Positions 1-8,140 of a DNA stretch of 64,000 nt are shown here, piece after piece (the stretch's first letter is position 1; every line of letters starts with the position of its first letter). The stretch comes from Haloferax sulfurifontis ATCC BAA-897 (GTDB lineage: Archaea > Halobacteriota > Halobacteria > Halobacteriales > Haloferacaceae), in NCBI RefSeq assembly GCF_000337835.1, contig NZ_AOLM01000028.1, forward strand, positions 1 through 64,000. The letters run 5' to 3'. The notes beneath the pieces are model-generated. The model did not search any database and was not told where the DNA came from. It worked only from the letters and a program-made list of their open reading frames with translations. Made by a program: the position numbers and the translations under genes.

Positions 1-1731
1 TTGTTGGGTTGAAGTGATCCGGAGCTGACCGTCGACGAGCACCGCGACCTCGTTTCAGACGAACCCTTGTTGGGTTGAAGTCGCTCGGCCGCGAGGTCCG
101 ACAGGACGCCAGCGGTGTGTTTCAGACGAACCCTTGTTGGGTTGAAGTGAGTTGCTCGCCTTCGGCGTTGAGGCCGCCCGTGTGTTTCAGACGAACCCTT
201 GTTGGGTTGAAGTGACGTGTCGTGAACGGGAACGTTGTGACGCTCGCAGTTTCAGACGAACCCTTGTTGGGTTGAAGTTGCTCGCGCGACGGCGTCTCGA
301 ACTCGGACCCGCCAGTTTCAGACGAACCCTTGTTGGGTTGAAGTTCATGTCACTCACGCAGACCACACAGAGTGCCGACCGTTTCAGACGAACCCTTGTT
401 GGGTTGAAGTCTGGAGCGATGCTCGCAGCGACGACCGGACGTTCTTGTTTCAGACGAACCCTTGTTGGGTTGAAGTGCGTCACCGCTGGGAGCCGTGGTG
501 GTAGTCTGGCTGGTTTCAGACGAACCCTTGTTGGGTTGAAGTTGAGCGAGGTTGATGCCTTCGAGGACCTCGACCGCGTTTCAGACGAACCCTTGTTGGG
601 TTGAAGTAGGATCTCCAGTTCGAGGCCGGTGGCGGTCTCGACAGTTTCAGACGAACCCTTGTTGGGTTGAAGTTGCGGCTGGCCACTGGGAAGCCGTCGA
701 GATCGAAGGTTTCAGACGAACCCTTGTTGGGTTGAAGTGACTGACCGCGCGGCGAACGTCATCGGCACCTGCGTTGTTTCAGACGAACCCTTGTTGGGTT
801 GAAGTATCACGGAGGACTAACATGAGCGAAGCCACCACGAGTTTCAGACGAACCCTTGTTGGGTTGAAGTCTCCCACGTCTCCGACGGTACGAACCGGTA
901 CACGTGTTTCAGACGAACCCTTGTTGGGTTGAAGTGACTACCTCGTCGCTGACCTCCTCGACGTCACGGGCGGTTTCAGACGAACCCTTGTTGGGTTGAA
1001 GTCCATTGCGACACGAGCTTTATGGGCGTGGTCATCGGCGTTTCAGACGAACCCCTTGTTGGGTTGAAGTTTTGATGCTCAACTCCGAGTCGCTTCTGTA
1101 ACTCAAGTTTCAGACGAACCCTTGTTGGGTTGAAGTTGTTATCCGACCTAACGCTTCGTAACGGAGTGAGCAAGTTTCAGACGAACCCTTGTTGGGTTGA
1201 AGTGGACAACACGCTCTACGAGGTACTGGAGCGCGATAGTTTCAGACGAACCCTTGTTGGGTTGAAGTACGGTCGGGTCGCCGCGGCCGGTCTCAACCAA
1301 TCCGAGTTTCAGACGAACCCTTGTTGGGTTGAAGTACGGAAGACAACACAAACGAGGAGCTCAAGATCAAGGTTTCAGACGAACCCTTGTTGGGTTGAAG
1401 TCGCCTCTGTCTTGGGACTCCCCAAGCCGGGCGGCGGCGTTTCAGACGAACCCTTGTTGGGTTGAAGTCCGTAATTCGGACGCCCGAACATCGTCCCGAT
1501 GAACGGTTTCAGACGAACCCTTGTTGGGTTGAAGTAGTTGCGTGACCGTCCCACTATCAACACGCTGGAGTTTCAGACGAACCCTTGTTGGGTTGAAGTC
1601 TGGTTACTCTCGTCGTGGCGTTCGCTGCGTCCGATAGTTTCAGACGAACCCTTGTTGGGTTGAAGGCCCGGCCACCAACTCCCGAAGGAAATCAAGCACT
1701 ATTTTCAGACGAACCCTTGTGGGATTGAAGC
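1..1731 (+). CRISPR. CRISPR array, 26 full repeats plus a partial one; leader-distal end
   Basis: A 30-bp repeat begins GTTTCAGACG and ends GGGTTGAAGT. The window opens inside a repeat (1-15). Full repeats start at 52, 119, 184, 249, 315, 381, 447, 513, 578, 644, 709, 776, 841, 906, 973, 1040, 1107, 1174, 1239, 1306, 1372, 1439, 1506, 1570, 1637 and 1702. The 26 spacers are 34-37 bp and all differ. The repeat at 1040 carries one extra C in its CCC run (31 bp), the repeat at 1637 ends in G, and the repeat at 1702 is degenerate. Degeneracy at the right end and the 5'-handle-like end (TTGAAG) suggest plus-strand transcription, with leader and any cas genes left of the window. The repeat closely resembles Haloferax type I-B repeats. 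ORFs across the array are artefacts. Confidence 0.99.
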
Positions 1732-1834
1732 GTCAGCTGAGCTACCGTCCGCTTGAACCGAGCGCGACTCAAACAATCGGGGCGGTCGACGGTCAGCGGC
1801 GAAAAAACCGACGCGAAAGAAACAGACCCCGACG

Positions 1835-2893
1835 CTACGCCGCCTCGGCGTACATCGCCACCAGCTCGTCCGCGTTCGACTGCCACGAGTAGCGCTCTTC
1901 GATGGCCGCCCGGTTCGTCCGACCCATGCGGACGGCTTCCTCGGGGTCGGAGACGAGTCGCGCGAGCGCCCGCGCCAGTTCCTCGGCGTCGCCGGGCGTG
2001 ACGAGAATCCCGCGGTCGTCGGTGATGACCTCGGGGATACTGCCGACGGGCGTGGTCACGATGGCGTTTCCGCCGGCCATGCCTTCGAGCATGGCGATGG
2101 GAAGCCCCTCGGCGTAGGTCGGGAGGACGAACACGGTGCCGCGGCTGAGGAGGTCGCGCTTGTCTTCCTCGGAGAGGAAGCCGAGGTACGAGACGTTGTC
2201 GTGGGCGGCGGCGACCGCCTCGGCGCGGTCGGCGTGGGGGCCGCGGCCGCCGATGCTCACTTCGAAGTCGAGCCCCGGCGTCGATTCGAGTCTCTCGACG
2301 GCGTCGAGGAACTCGCGGATTCCCTTGCGCTCGATGAGGTTCGAGACGAAGACGAGGTGGACGGGGTCGGTCGGGTACGTCGGGTCGTACTCCGCGGGTT
2401 CGACGGCGTTGGCCATGACGTGGACCTTCTCCTCGCCGGCGAGGCGGGAGACGAGGCCGCGCCAGTACTCCGAGAGGACGACCACGTCGTCGACGGCGTC
2501 GAAGACGAGCGACTGGAGTCGGCGGACGACCCGCGAGTCGGTGGCGAGGAAGTCGTCGAACGACGAGCCGTGGATGTGGAAGACGACGGGGACGCCCCAG
2601 ACGTACTTCGAGAACAGGGCGAAGAACGCCGCGCGGTAGAACGAGTAGGTGTGCGACGAGTGGACGTGGACGATGTCCGGGCGTCGCTGGAAGGGAAACA
2701 GCGCGATTGCGACGAGCGACGAAAGGAGCATTCGCGCGGCGAGTTCGAGTCCCTCGCCCTTCGGCGCGGTGTAGCGCGTGTAGACGCGCACGTCCATCCG
2801 GTCTTCGAGGTAGCGGCGCTGTTCGGTGATGTATCGGTCGATGCCGCCGGTGCCTTTCGGGCCGACGATGAGGAGTGTTTGCTTGGGCTTCAT
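1835..2893 (-). CDS. GT4-family glycosyltransferase
   Basis: 352 aa. Predicted to transfer a sugar from a nucleotide donor to a lipid-linked or surface glycan at the cytoplasmic face of the membrane. A GT-B fold is indicated by the N-terminal glycine-rich turn (GPKGTGGIDRY), the middle HVHSSHTYSF and HIHGSSFDD segments, the donor-site sequence SNLIERKGIREFL and the acidic motif EGLPIAMLEGMAGG, the E-x7-E signature of family 4. Length is normal. The start ATG at 2891-2893 is followed directly by a beta-strand. It lies 182 bp downstream of the DUF354 gene on the same strand and may share its transcript; a CATAACTAACC site at 3017-3027 could give it its own promoter. Donor and acceptor cannot be read from sequence. 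Confidence 0.9.
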   Translation of the reverse strand: MKPKQTLLIVGPKGTGGIDRYITEQRRYLEDRMDVRVYTRYTAPKGEGLELAARMLLSSLVAIALFPFQRRPDIVHVHSSHTYSFYRAAFFALFSKYVWGVPVVFHIHGSSFDDFLATDSRVVRRLQSLVFDAVDDVVVLSEYWRGLVSRLAGEEKVHVMANAVEPAEYDPTYPTDPVHLVFVSNLIERKGIREFLDAVERLESTPGLDFEVSIGGRGPHADRAEAVAAAHDNVSYLGFLSEEDKRDLLSRGTVFVLPTYAEGLPIAMLEGMAGGNAIVTTPVGSIPEVITDDRGILVTPGDAEELARALARLVSDPEEAVRMGRTNRAAIEERYSWQSNADELVAMYAEAA

Positions 2894-3016
2894 GTGTTGG
2901 TTTTCGGGTCGTGGTCGGGAATCGCGGGCCGGGGAATCGCGGCTTCCGAGTCGCGGGACGCGTCGAGGCGGGCGCGCGCTCGCGCCGGTCGATACGCGAA
3001 AATTGGGCGGTTCGGC

Positions 3017-3027
3017 GGTTAGTTATG
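3017..3027 (-). promoter_or_regulatory. CATAAC motif, variant, upstream of the GT4 gene
   Basis: On the minus strand CATAACTAACC, about 125 nt before the glycosyltransferase start. It is a variant of the CATAACAAA element that recurs in this locus. Role unknown; it may be a promoter element. Confidence 0.35.
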
Positions 3028-3075
3028 GGTCGATTGACCGTCTTCGGGGGAGAGGGGAGTGCCGAGCGGCATCGA

Positions 3076-4155
3076 CTACGCCGGCACGGTGTGTCGCGTC
3101 AGCGAGTCGACCCTCTCGACGGAGCCGTAGTTCAGCGCCACCTGGACGATGACGTCGGTGAGGTTGACTTTGTCCGCGAGGAACGCGTCGCGCTTGTCGG
3201 CCCAGCGGGCCTTCGCGCCGTCGTCGGCGAGGAGTTCCTCGGCGCGGGCCATCACGTCGTCGAACGACTTGAGGTTGGAGATGAGCCCCTGCCGTTCGAG
3301 TTCGACGAAGTTGCCCATGTCGTCGTCGCCGACGAAGGAGTTCGACCGGATGGCGGGCGTCCCGAGGAGCGCCGCCTCGGTCACCATGGTCTGGGTGTCG
3401 GCGACGAGCAGGCTCGCCTCGGCGAGCACGTCGTGGACGAGCGCGGGGTGGAAGTCGAACGGCCGGGTGTCGAGGTCGCCGTCGCGGCGCTCCTCGCTCT
3501 CGTCGAGGACGAAGACGGTCGCGCGCTCGCCCAGCATCTCGATGAGTTCGCGGCGGCGCTCGGGGGTAAAGCCGCCGTGGCCCACGTCGTGGTGCGAGCC
3601 GAACGCGTTGAACCGGACGACGACGAACTGCTCGTCGGGGTCGAGGCCGAGTTCGGCCCGGATATCGACCGAGGGCTCGTACACGTCGGGGTGGAGATAC
3701 GCCGTCTCTTTGAACCCGCGGAACTGGTAGTGGTTGTCCGCGAGGTCCTTCCCGAAGGTGTGGGGCGTCAGAATCGCCTTGGCGAACGGTCGGGAGACGA
3801 CGTGGTCCAGCGAGGTCGGCTCGGAGTCGAGGAGAAGGACCACGGGCGTCCGCGAGACGGCCCCCGCGTGGGCCGCGTAGCCGCCCATCCCGAAGATGAG
3901 GTCGGGCTTGAACCGCCGCACGGCCCGGAAGATGTTGACGTAGTGGAACGGGAGCGACTTGAAAAGCGAGTACTTGGTCGTCCCGCAGGAGCCGTAAATC
4001 TCGTGCGGGAGGTCGTAGTATTCGAGGAGGTCTTTGGTACAGCCGTAGTCGCGGCCGAGGACGAGCACGTCGTGGCCCATCGCCTGAAGCTCTCTGACGG
4101 CGTACTTGTAGAGGTGCACGTGCGCGGGCGTGTTGGTGAAGAACAGGTATCGCAT
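3076..4155 (-). CDS. DUF354 family protein, GT-B-like glycan enzyme
   Basis: 359 aa from the ATG at 4153-4155; an in-frame GTG at 4171-4173 would add six residues, but the ATG begins the conserved strand MRYLFFTNTPAHVHLYK. DUF354 proteins resemble UDP-GlcNAc 2-epimerases and GT-B glycosyltransferases. Visible motifs are NTPAHVHLYK near the N-terminus, a GMGGYAAHAG glycine loop, and DTQTMVTEAALLGTPAIRSNSF near the C-terminus, which looks like the nucleotide-binding half of a GT-B fold. Gene order with the downstream GT4 gene, and the divergent acetamido-sugar operon, suggests a role in building the same surface glycan. The reaction is unknown. Minus-strand GTATAACTAC at 4187-4196 lies at promoter distance. 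Confidence 0.8.
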   Translation of the reverse strand: MRYLFFTNTPAHVHLYKYAVRELQAMGHDVLVLGRDYGCTKDLLEYYDLPHEIYGSCGTTKYSLFKSLPFHYVNIFRAVRRFKPDLIFGMGGYAAHAGAVSRTPVVLLLDSEPTSLDHVVSRPFAKAILTPHTFGKDLADNHYQFRGFKETAYLHPDVYEPSVDIRAELGLDPDEQFVVVRFNAFGSHHDVGHGGFTPERRRELIEMLGERATVFVLDESEERRDGDLDTRPFDFHPALVHDVLAEASLLVADTQTMVTEAALLGTPAIRSNSFVGDDDMGNFVELERQGLISNLKSFDDVMARAEELLADDGAKARWADKRDAFLADKVNLTDVIVQVALNYGSVERVDSLTRHTVPA

Positions 4156-4186
4156 ACTCTCTGGCGATTCCACGCGCCCCGCGAGA

Positions 4187-4196
4187 GTAGTTATAC
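4187..4196 (-). promoter_or_regulatory. GTATAAC promoter-like element of the DUF354 gene
   Basis: Minus-strand GTATAACTAC, centred about 36 nt before the ATG at 4155. It fits a haloarchaeal TATA position for a short leader, and it shares the TATAAC core with the motif upstream of other units in this locus. Confidence 0.4.
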
Positions 4197-4273
4197 GGCG
4201 TCTACCCGACTCGTTCGGTCGAATCGACGCCCGTTCCCGGCCGCGAAAATCGCCCCGGAGCCGTTACGGTCGC

Positions 4274-4286
4274 CATAACAAAACCC
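4274..4286 (+). promoter_or_regulatory. CATAAC motif 1
   Basis: CATAACAAAACCC. One of several near-identical intergenic elements in the glycan locus; 344 nt before the next well-supported start. Confidence 0.4.
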
Positions 4287-4340
4287 GGACGAGCACTCGG
4301 GTTCCCTGACCGGGCGCTCGCGCGCCGTTTCGCCTACCTC

Positions 4341-4402
4341 CGCACCCGACGCGGACAGAACATCCGCACCCGACGCGGACAGAACATCCGCACCCGACGC
4401 GG
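4341..4402 (+). repeat. 24-bp tandem repeat, about 2.6 copies
   Basis: Units start at 4341, 4365 and 4389 and open with CGCACCCGACGCGG. The first two copies are identical and the third diverges after GCGGG. It is non-coding as far as can be judged. Confidence 0.9.
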
Positions 4403-4630
4403 GAGGACGTCTCACCCTCCACGACCGACCGCGACGCGCCCCACAAACCAGATGTCCCAGACGCCTATCCCCACACTCACCCCGCGACGACGGCCCGCCG
4501 ACACGGACGCGACGACGCGGGGTCACTCGACCGGAGCGACGAGCCACCGACACGCGACGGCGGCTCGACCGACCGCAACGATGGCTCGACTGACCGCAAC
4601 GACGAGCCGACCGACCGGGAGCGACCGCTG

Positions 4631-5218
4631 ATGTTCCCGTGGGAACACGCCGCCGTCGGCTACATCCTCGTCTCGCTGTGGGCGCGGGTGACCGGCCGGA
4701 AACTCGATGGCTGGGCCGCGCTGGCGGTGCTCGTCGGAACGCAGTTCCCCGACCTCGTCGACAAGCCGCTGGCGTGGTCGTTCGGCGTCCTCCCGAGCGG
4801 TATCTCGATGGCGCACTCGATTCTCGTCTCGGTTCCGTTCTCGATAGTCGTCGTGGCCGTCGCGCGGCGCTACGGGGCGACGACGGTCGGGGTCGCGTTC
4901 GCCCTCGGCTACCTCTCGCACATCCCCGCGGACCTGCTGTACAACGGCTTTTTCTTCGGGAACTACGACGTGATTCGGGCGTTCCTCTGGCCGCTGTCCC
5001 ACGGGAGCGAGTCGTCGATGGGCGGCTTCTTCGCCCAGACGTGGTTCTACCTGCGGCGCTTCGTCGTGTTCCTCCGCCGGCCCGAGGCGTGGATTCTGGT
5101 CGCGTTCGAACTCGCGTTGCTCGGGAGCGCCGTCTGGCTCTGGCTCGGCGACGGCGCGCCCGGCGTGGGGCTTCTCAAGCGGTCCGTGACCGGAATCCGC
5201 CGCGGCGTTACGAAGTGA
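4631..5218 (+). CDS. DUF457-type membrane-bound metal-dependent hydrolase
   Basis: 195 aa, with four or five hydrophobic segments. The YdjM/DUF457 family has metal-ligand-like His and Asp residues at membrane ends; seen here are EHAAVGY near the N-terminus, GTQFPDLVDKP, ISMAHSIL and YLSHIPADLLYNG, in the family order. The family is related to phospholipase C/PAP2-like membrane hydrolases, but its substrates are not established. The gene stands between the DUF354 gene and the acetamido-sugar operon, so a lipid-linked glycan intermediate is a possible substrate (inference). The ATG at 4631 starts the conserved N-terminus MFPWEHAAVG. Confidence 0.85.
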   Translation: MFPWEHAAVGYILVSLWARVTGRKLDGWAALAVLVGTQFPDLVDKPLAWSFGVLPSGISMAHSILVSVPFSIVVVAVARRYGATTVGVAFALGYLSHIPADLLYNGFFFGNYDVIRAFLWPLSHGSESSMGGFFAQTWFYLRRFVVFLRRPEAWILVAFELALLGSAVWLWLGDGAPGVGLLKRSVTGIRRGVTK

Positions 5219-5248
5219 CTGCGACCGGAATCCGGGCGGCAATCACTC

Positions 5249-5261
5249 CATAACAAAGCCC
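5249..5261 (+). promoter_or_regulatory. CATAAC motif 2, upstream of the acetamido-sugar operon
   Basis: CATAACAAAGCCC, 139 nt before the first operon ATG at 5401. It shares 11 of 13 bases with the sites at 4274 and 11682. Confidence 0.45.
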
Positions 5262-5400
5262 TCACCGAGACTGAATTTCGCTAAGGCAGGCAGACTCCCC
5301 GCCGACATGATATGAGATTCCAAATTTTCCAGTCGACCCGGCCGACCGCCGAGTCGACACGGACGGCCGACGGAGCGCGACCGACGCGAGGTGGAAGCAG

Positions 5401-5976
5401 ATGAGCGCCGAGGTGGGCGTCGAGTCCCACGTCGACGACGGCGTCACCATCGGCTACGGCGACGGCGACGACCCGGTCATCGGCGACCGGGCGCGAATCC
5501 GCGCCGGCACCATCGTCTACGACGACGTGACCATCGGCGACGACTTCGTCACCGGCCACAACGTCCTCGTCCGCGAGCACACGACCATCGGCGACCAGGT
5601 GCTCCTCGGGACCGAGACGGTCGTCGACGGCACCACGACCATCGGGTCGCGCGTGAGCATCCAGACGAACGTCTACATCCCCACCAACACCCGCATCGGC
5701 GACGACGTGTTCGTCGGGCCGGGCGTGGTGATGACGAACGACCCCTATCCGGTCCGCACCGACGCGGAACTGGTCGGGCCGATAATCGAGAACCACGCCT
5801 CAATCGGCGCGAACGCGACGCTCCTCCCCGGCGTGACCGTCGGCGAGGGCGCGTTCGTCGCCGCGGGCGCGCTCGTCGTGAACGACGTGCCGCCGCGGAC
5901 CCTCGCCGTGGGCGTCCCCGCCGTCCACCGCGACCTTCCGGAACAACTGCGGGGAGAAAACAGGATACGACGATGA
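5401..5976 (+). CDS. Left-handed beta-helix N-acetyltransferase, WbpD/WlbB-like
   Basis: 191 aa. The predicted reaction is acetyl-CoA-dependent N-acetylation of the 3-amino group of UDP-2-acetamido-3-amino-glucuronate. The protein is nearly all hexapeptide repeats ([IV]-G-x4), for example VTIGDD, TTIGDQ, TRIGDD, ASIGAN and VTVGEG, with a loop VMTNDPYPVR typical of WbpD/WlbB sugar acetyltransferases and a short C-terminal tail after GVPAVHRDLP. Length matches that family (about 190 aa). It is the first gene of an operon in which the next four families are exactly those needed for UDP-diNAc-mannuronate; its stop overlaps the next ATG (ATGA at 5973). The ATG at 5401 follows GAGGTGG, a weak ribosome site. 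Assignment of substrate rests on context. Confidence 0.85.
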   Translation: MSAEVGVESHVDDGVTIGYGDGDDPVIGDRARIRAGTIVYDDVTIGDDFVTGHNVLVREHTTIGDQVLLGTETVVDGTTTIGSRVSIQTNVYIPTNTRIGDDVFVGPGVVMTNDPYPVRTDAELVGPIIENHASIGANATLLPGVTVGEGAFVAAGALVVNDVPPRTLAVGVPAVHRDLPEQLRGENRIRR

Positions 5977-7076
5977 GTTCAGACCACATCCCCATCGCCG
6001 CGCCCCAGCTCGGCGCGGCCGAACGGGACCGAGTTGCCGCCGTCCTCGAAAGCGGCATGATAGCCGACGGCCCCGAGGTTCGGGGCTTCGAACGGGAGTT
6101 CGCCGACTACTGCGGGGCCGACCACGGCGTCGCCACCTCGAACGGGACGACGGCACTCCACGCCGCGCTCCACGCGCTCGGCGTCGGCCCCGGCGACCGC
6201 GTCCTGACGACGCCCTTCACGTTCATCGCGACGGCCAACGCCGTCGCCTTCGCGGGCGCGGAGGTGGACTTCGTCGACATCGACCCGCGGACGTACAACA
6301 TCGACCCCGACGCGCTCGAAGCGCGACTCAGAGCCGGCGAACGGGTGGACGCGGTCATCGCGGTCCATCTCTACGGCCTCCCGGCGGACATGACCCGACT
6401 CGCGGAACTCGCCGAGGAGTACGACTTCCTGCTCGTCGAGGACGCCGCGCAGGCCCACGGCGCGGACGTCGAGGGGCGGCGCGTCGGCTCCCTCGGCGAC
6501 GCCGCGTGCTTCTCGTTCTACCCGACGAAGAACATGACCACGAGCGAGGGCGGCATGATTACGACCACCCGCGCGGACGTCGCCGAGCGCGCCGCCCGGT
6601 TCGTGGACCACGGCCGCGTCTCCGGCTACGAGCACGCCGAGGTCGGCCACAACTTCCGCATGACGAGCATCGCCGCGGCCATCGGCCGGGTCCAGCTCGA
6701 ACGCCTCCCCGAGTTCACTCGCGCGAGACAGGCCAACGCCGCCGCGCTCACCGAGTACCTCGAAGACTCGCCGGTCACGACGCCCTACACGCCGCCGGAC
6801 CGAACTCACGTCTTCCACCAGTACACCGTCGCATGCGACGGTATCGAGCGCGACGCCCTCAAGTCGTATCTCGACGCGAAGGGCATCGCCACGGGCGTCT
6901 ACTACCCGAAGCCCGTCCACGAGCAACCCGCGTACGAACACCTCGCGGTGTCGGCCCCCGTCGCTGAGGAAGCCGCGGAACGGGTGCTGTCGCTCCCGGT
7001 CCATCCCGGACTCAGCGAGGCCGACGTGGAGCGCGTCGGGACTGCGGTCGCCAACTACGCGGAGGTGGCGAGGTGA
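5973..7076 (+). CDS. DegT/DnrJ/EryC1 PLP aminotransferase, WbpE-like
   Basis: 367 aa. PLP-dependent sugar aminotransferase, predicted to use glutamate to aminate C3 of a UDP-3-keto-GlcNAc uronate. Seen: SNGTTALHAALHALG (phosphate-binding turn), PFTFIATANAV, VEDAAQAHGA (Asp that contacts the pyridine nitrogen) and SFYPTKNMTTSEGG with the Schiff-base Lys near residue 186. Late sequence HVFHQYTV and GVYYPKPVHEQPAY are typical of WbpE/WlbC. The open frame extends upstream to 5391, but the ATG at 5973, overlapping the stop of the acetyltransferase, gives the family N-terminus (IPIAAPQLGAAE). The stop overlaps the GTG of the next gene. Confidence 0.93.
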   Translation: MSSDHIPIAAPQLGAAERDRVAAVLESGMIADGPEVRGFEREFADYCGADHGVATSNGTTALHAALHALGVGPGDRVLTTPFTFIATANAVAFAGAEVDFVDIDPRTYNIDPDALEARLRAGERVDAVIAVHLYGLPADMTRLAELAEEYDFLLVEDAAQAHGADVEGRRVGSLGDAACFSFYPTKNMTTSEGGMITTTRADVAERAARFVDHGRVSGYEHAEVGHNFRMTSIAAAIGRVQLERLPEFTRARQANAAALTEYLEDSPVTTPYTPPDRTHVFHQYTVACDGIERDALKSYLDAKGIATGVYYPKPVHEQPAYEHLAVSAPVAEEAAERVLSLPVHPGLSEADVERVGTAVANYAEVAR

Positions 7077-8140
7077 GCCGAGAACCCGCCGGACTCCGCA
7101 CCGACGGCGGCCGCGAGCGCCCGGTCCGCGCAGGCGTCATCGGCGTCGGGTCGATGGGGACCAACCACGCGCGAGTGTACGCGGAGCTTCGCGGCGTCGA
7201 ACTGGTCGGCGTCGCCGACGCGGACGTAGACCGCGCCGCAGAGGTCGCCGCCGACTTCGGCACCGACGCGTACGGCATCGAGGACCTGCTCGACCGCGTG
7301 GACGTGGTGACGGTCGCGGTGCCGACGCCCTACCACGCGTCGGTCGCCCGGCAGTGCATCGACGCCGGCGTCCACGCGCTCGTCGAGAAGCCCTTCGTCG
7401 ACGACCTCGACGCGGGCGCGGAGTTGGCCGCGCTCGCCGCAGAGCGCGGCGTCGTGCTCCAAGTGGGCCACATCGAGCGGTTCAACCCGGCCGTCCGCGC
7501 CCTGCCCGACCTCCTCGACGGCGTCGACCCCATCGCCATCACCGCGAACCGGCTCGGCCCGCCGCTGAACCGCGAGATGGGCGACGGCGTCGTCATGGAC
7601 CTCATGATTCACGACATCGACGTGGTGCTGTCGCTGGTGGGCGCGGAGGTCGACCGCGTGGCCGCGACCGCCACGCCCGACGAGCAGTACGCGACGGCGC
7701 AGTTGACCTTCGAGAACGGCGTCATCGCCTCGCTCACGGCGAGTCGGCTCACCCAGCAGAAGACGCGGACGCTCGATATCACCGCGCGCGACCGACTCAT
7801 CCGGGTCGACTACCTGAACCAGTCTGTCCAGATTTTCCGCCAGTCGCGGCCGGACTACCTCCGGGACAACGGGGGCGTCCGCTACCGCCACGAGGTGGTC
7901 ATGGAACAGCCGATGATTTCCACCGGCGAGCCGCTGAAGCGCGAGCTACAGGCGTTCGTCGACGCCGCCACCGACGGCGGCCCGGTCCTCGTCTCGCCGG
8001 CCGACGGCCTGCGCGCCATCGACCTCGCCCGGCGCATCGAGGCCGACGCCGAATCGACGGTTCGGAGCGTCGAGACCGCTGAGAACGCGGAGGCTGCGGA
8101 GACCGCGGAGACCACGGACTCCTCGGAGGGCCGGCAATGA
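7073..8140 (+). CDS. Gfo/Idh/MocA oxidoreductase, WbpB-like
   Basis: 355 aa. NAD(P)-dependent sugar oxidoreductase; WbpB/WlbA members oxidise C3 of UDP-GlcNAcA to the 3-keto sugar used by the aminotransferase. The Rossmann motif GVIGVGSMGTNHARVY lies at about residues 21-36, with EKPFVDD (catalytic Lys) and GHIERFNPAV following. The start is GTG at 7073, overlapping the previous stop (GTGA); an unusual extension of about 18 residues precedes the Rossmann strand. The C-terminus after residue 330 is an Ala/Glu/Thr-rich tail (ENAEAAETAETT). The stop overlaps the next ATG. Confidence 0.92.
   Translation: MSREPAGLRTDGGRERPVRAGVIGVGSMGTNHARVYAELRGVELVGVADADVDRAAEVAADFGTDAYGIEDLLDRVDVVTVAVPTPYHASVARQCIDAGVHALVEKPFVDDLDAGAELAALAAERGVVLQVGHIERFNPAVRALPDLLDGVDPIAITANRLGPPLNREMGDGVVMDLMIHDIDVVLSLVGAEVDRVAATATPDEQYATAQLTFENGVIASLTASRLTQQKTRTLDITARDRLIRVDYLNQSVQIFRQSRPDYLRDNGGVRYRHEVVMEQPMISTGEPLKRELQAFVDAATDGGPVLVSPADGLRAIDLARRIEADAESTVRSVETAENAEAAETAETTDSSEGRQ

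Larger units (their letters stand above)
4156..4630. other. Divergent intergenic region of the glycan locus
   Basis: It holds the promoter-like element of the DUF354 gene, a CATAACAAAACCC site at 4274-4286 and a 24-bp tandem repeat at 4341-4402. A 59-codon frame at 4452-4631 (TGATG overlap with the next gene) is of low complexity (Thr, Arg, Ala) and is not supported as a gene. Nothing else recognisable. Confidence 0.6.

Noticed and set aside
152-1563. Several repetitive ORFs of 60-150 codons on both strands
   Set aside because: They are translations of the CRISPR repeats and spacers; the repeated peptide comes from the 30-bp repeat.
4191-4553. 120-codon minus-strand ORF containing SASGADVL-like repeats
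   Set aside because: The peptide repeat merely reflects the 24-bp DNA tandem repeat in non-coding DNA.
4452-4631. 59-codon frame whose stop overlaps the DUF457 gene start (TGATG)
   Set aside because: Low-complexity Thr/Arg/Ala sequence, no family resemblance; GC-rich DNA gives such frames by chance.
5312-5404. 30-codon frame ending on the first ATG of the acetamido-sugar operon
   Set aside because: Any gene starting ATGA has an overlapping TGA, so the overlap carries no weight; no conservation can be judged.
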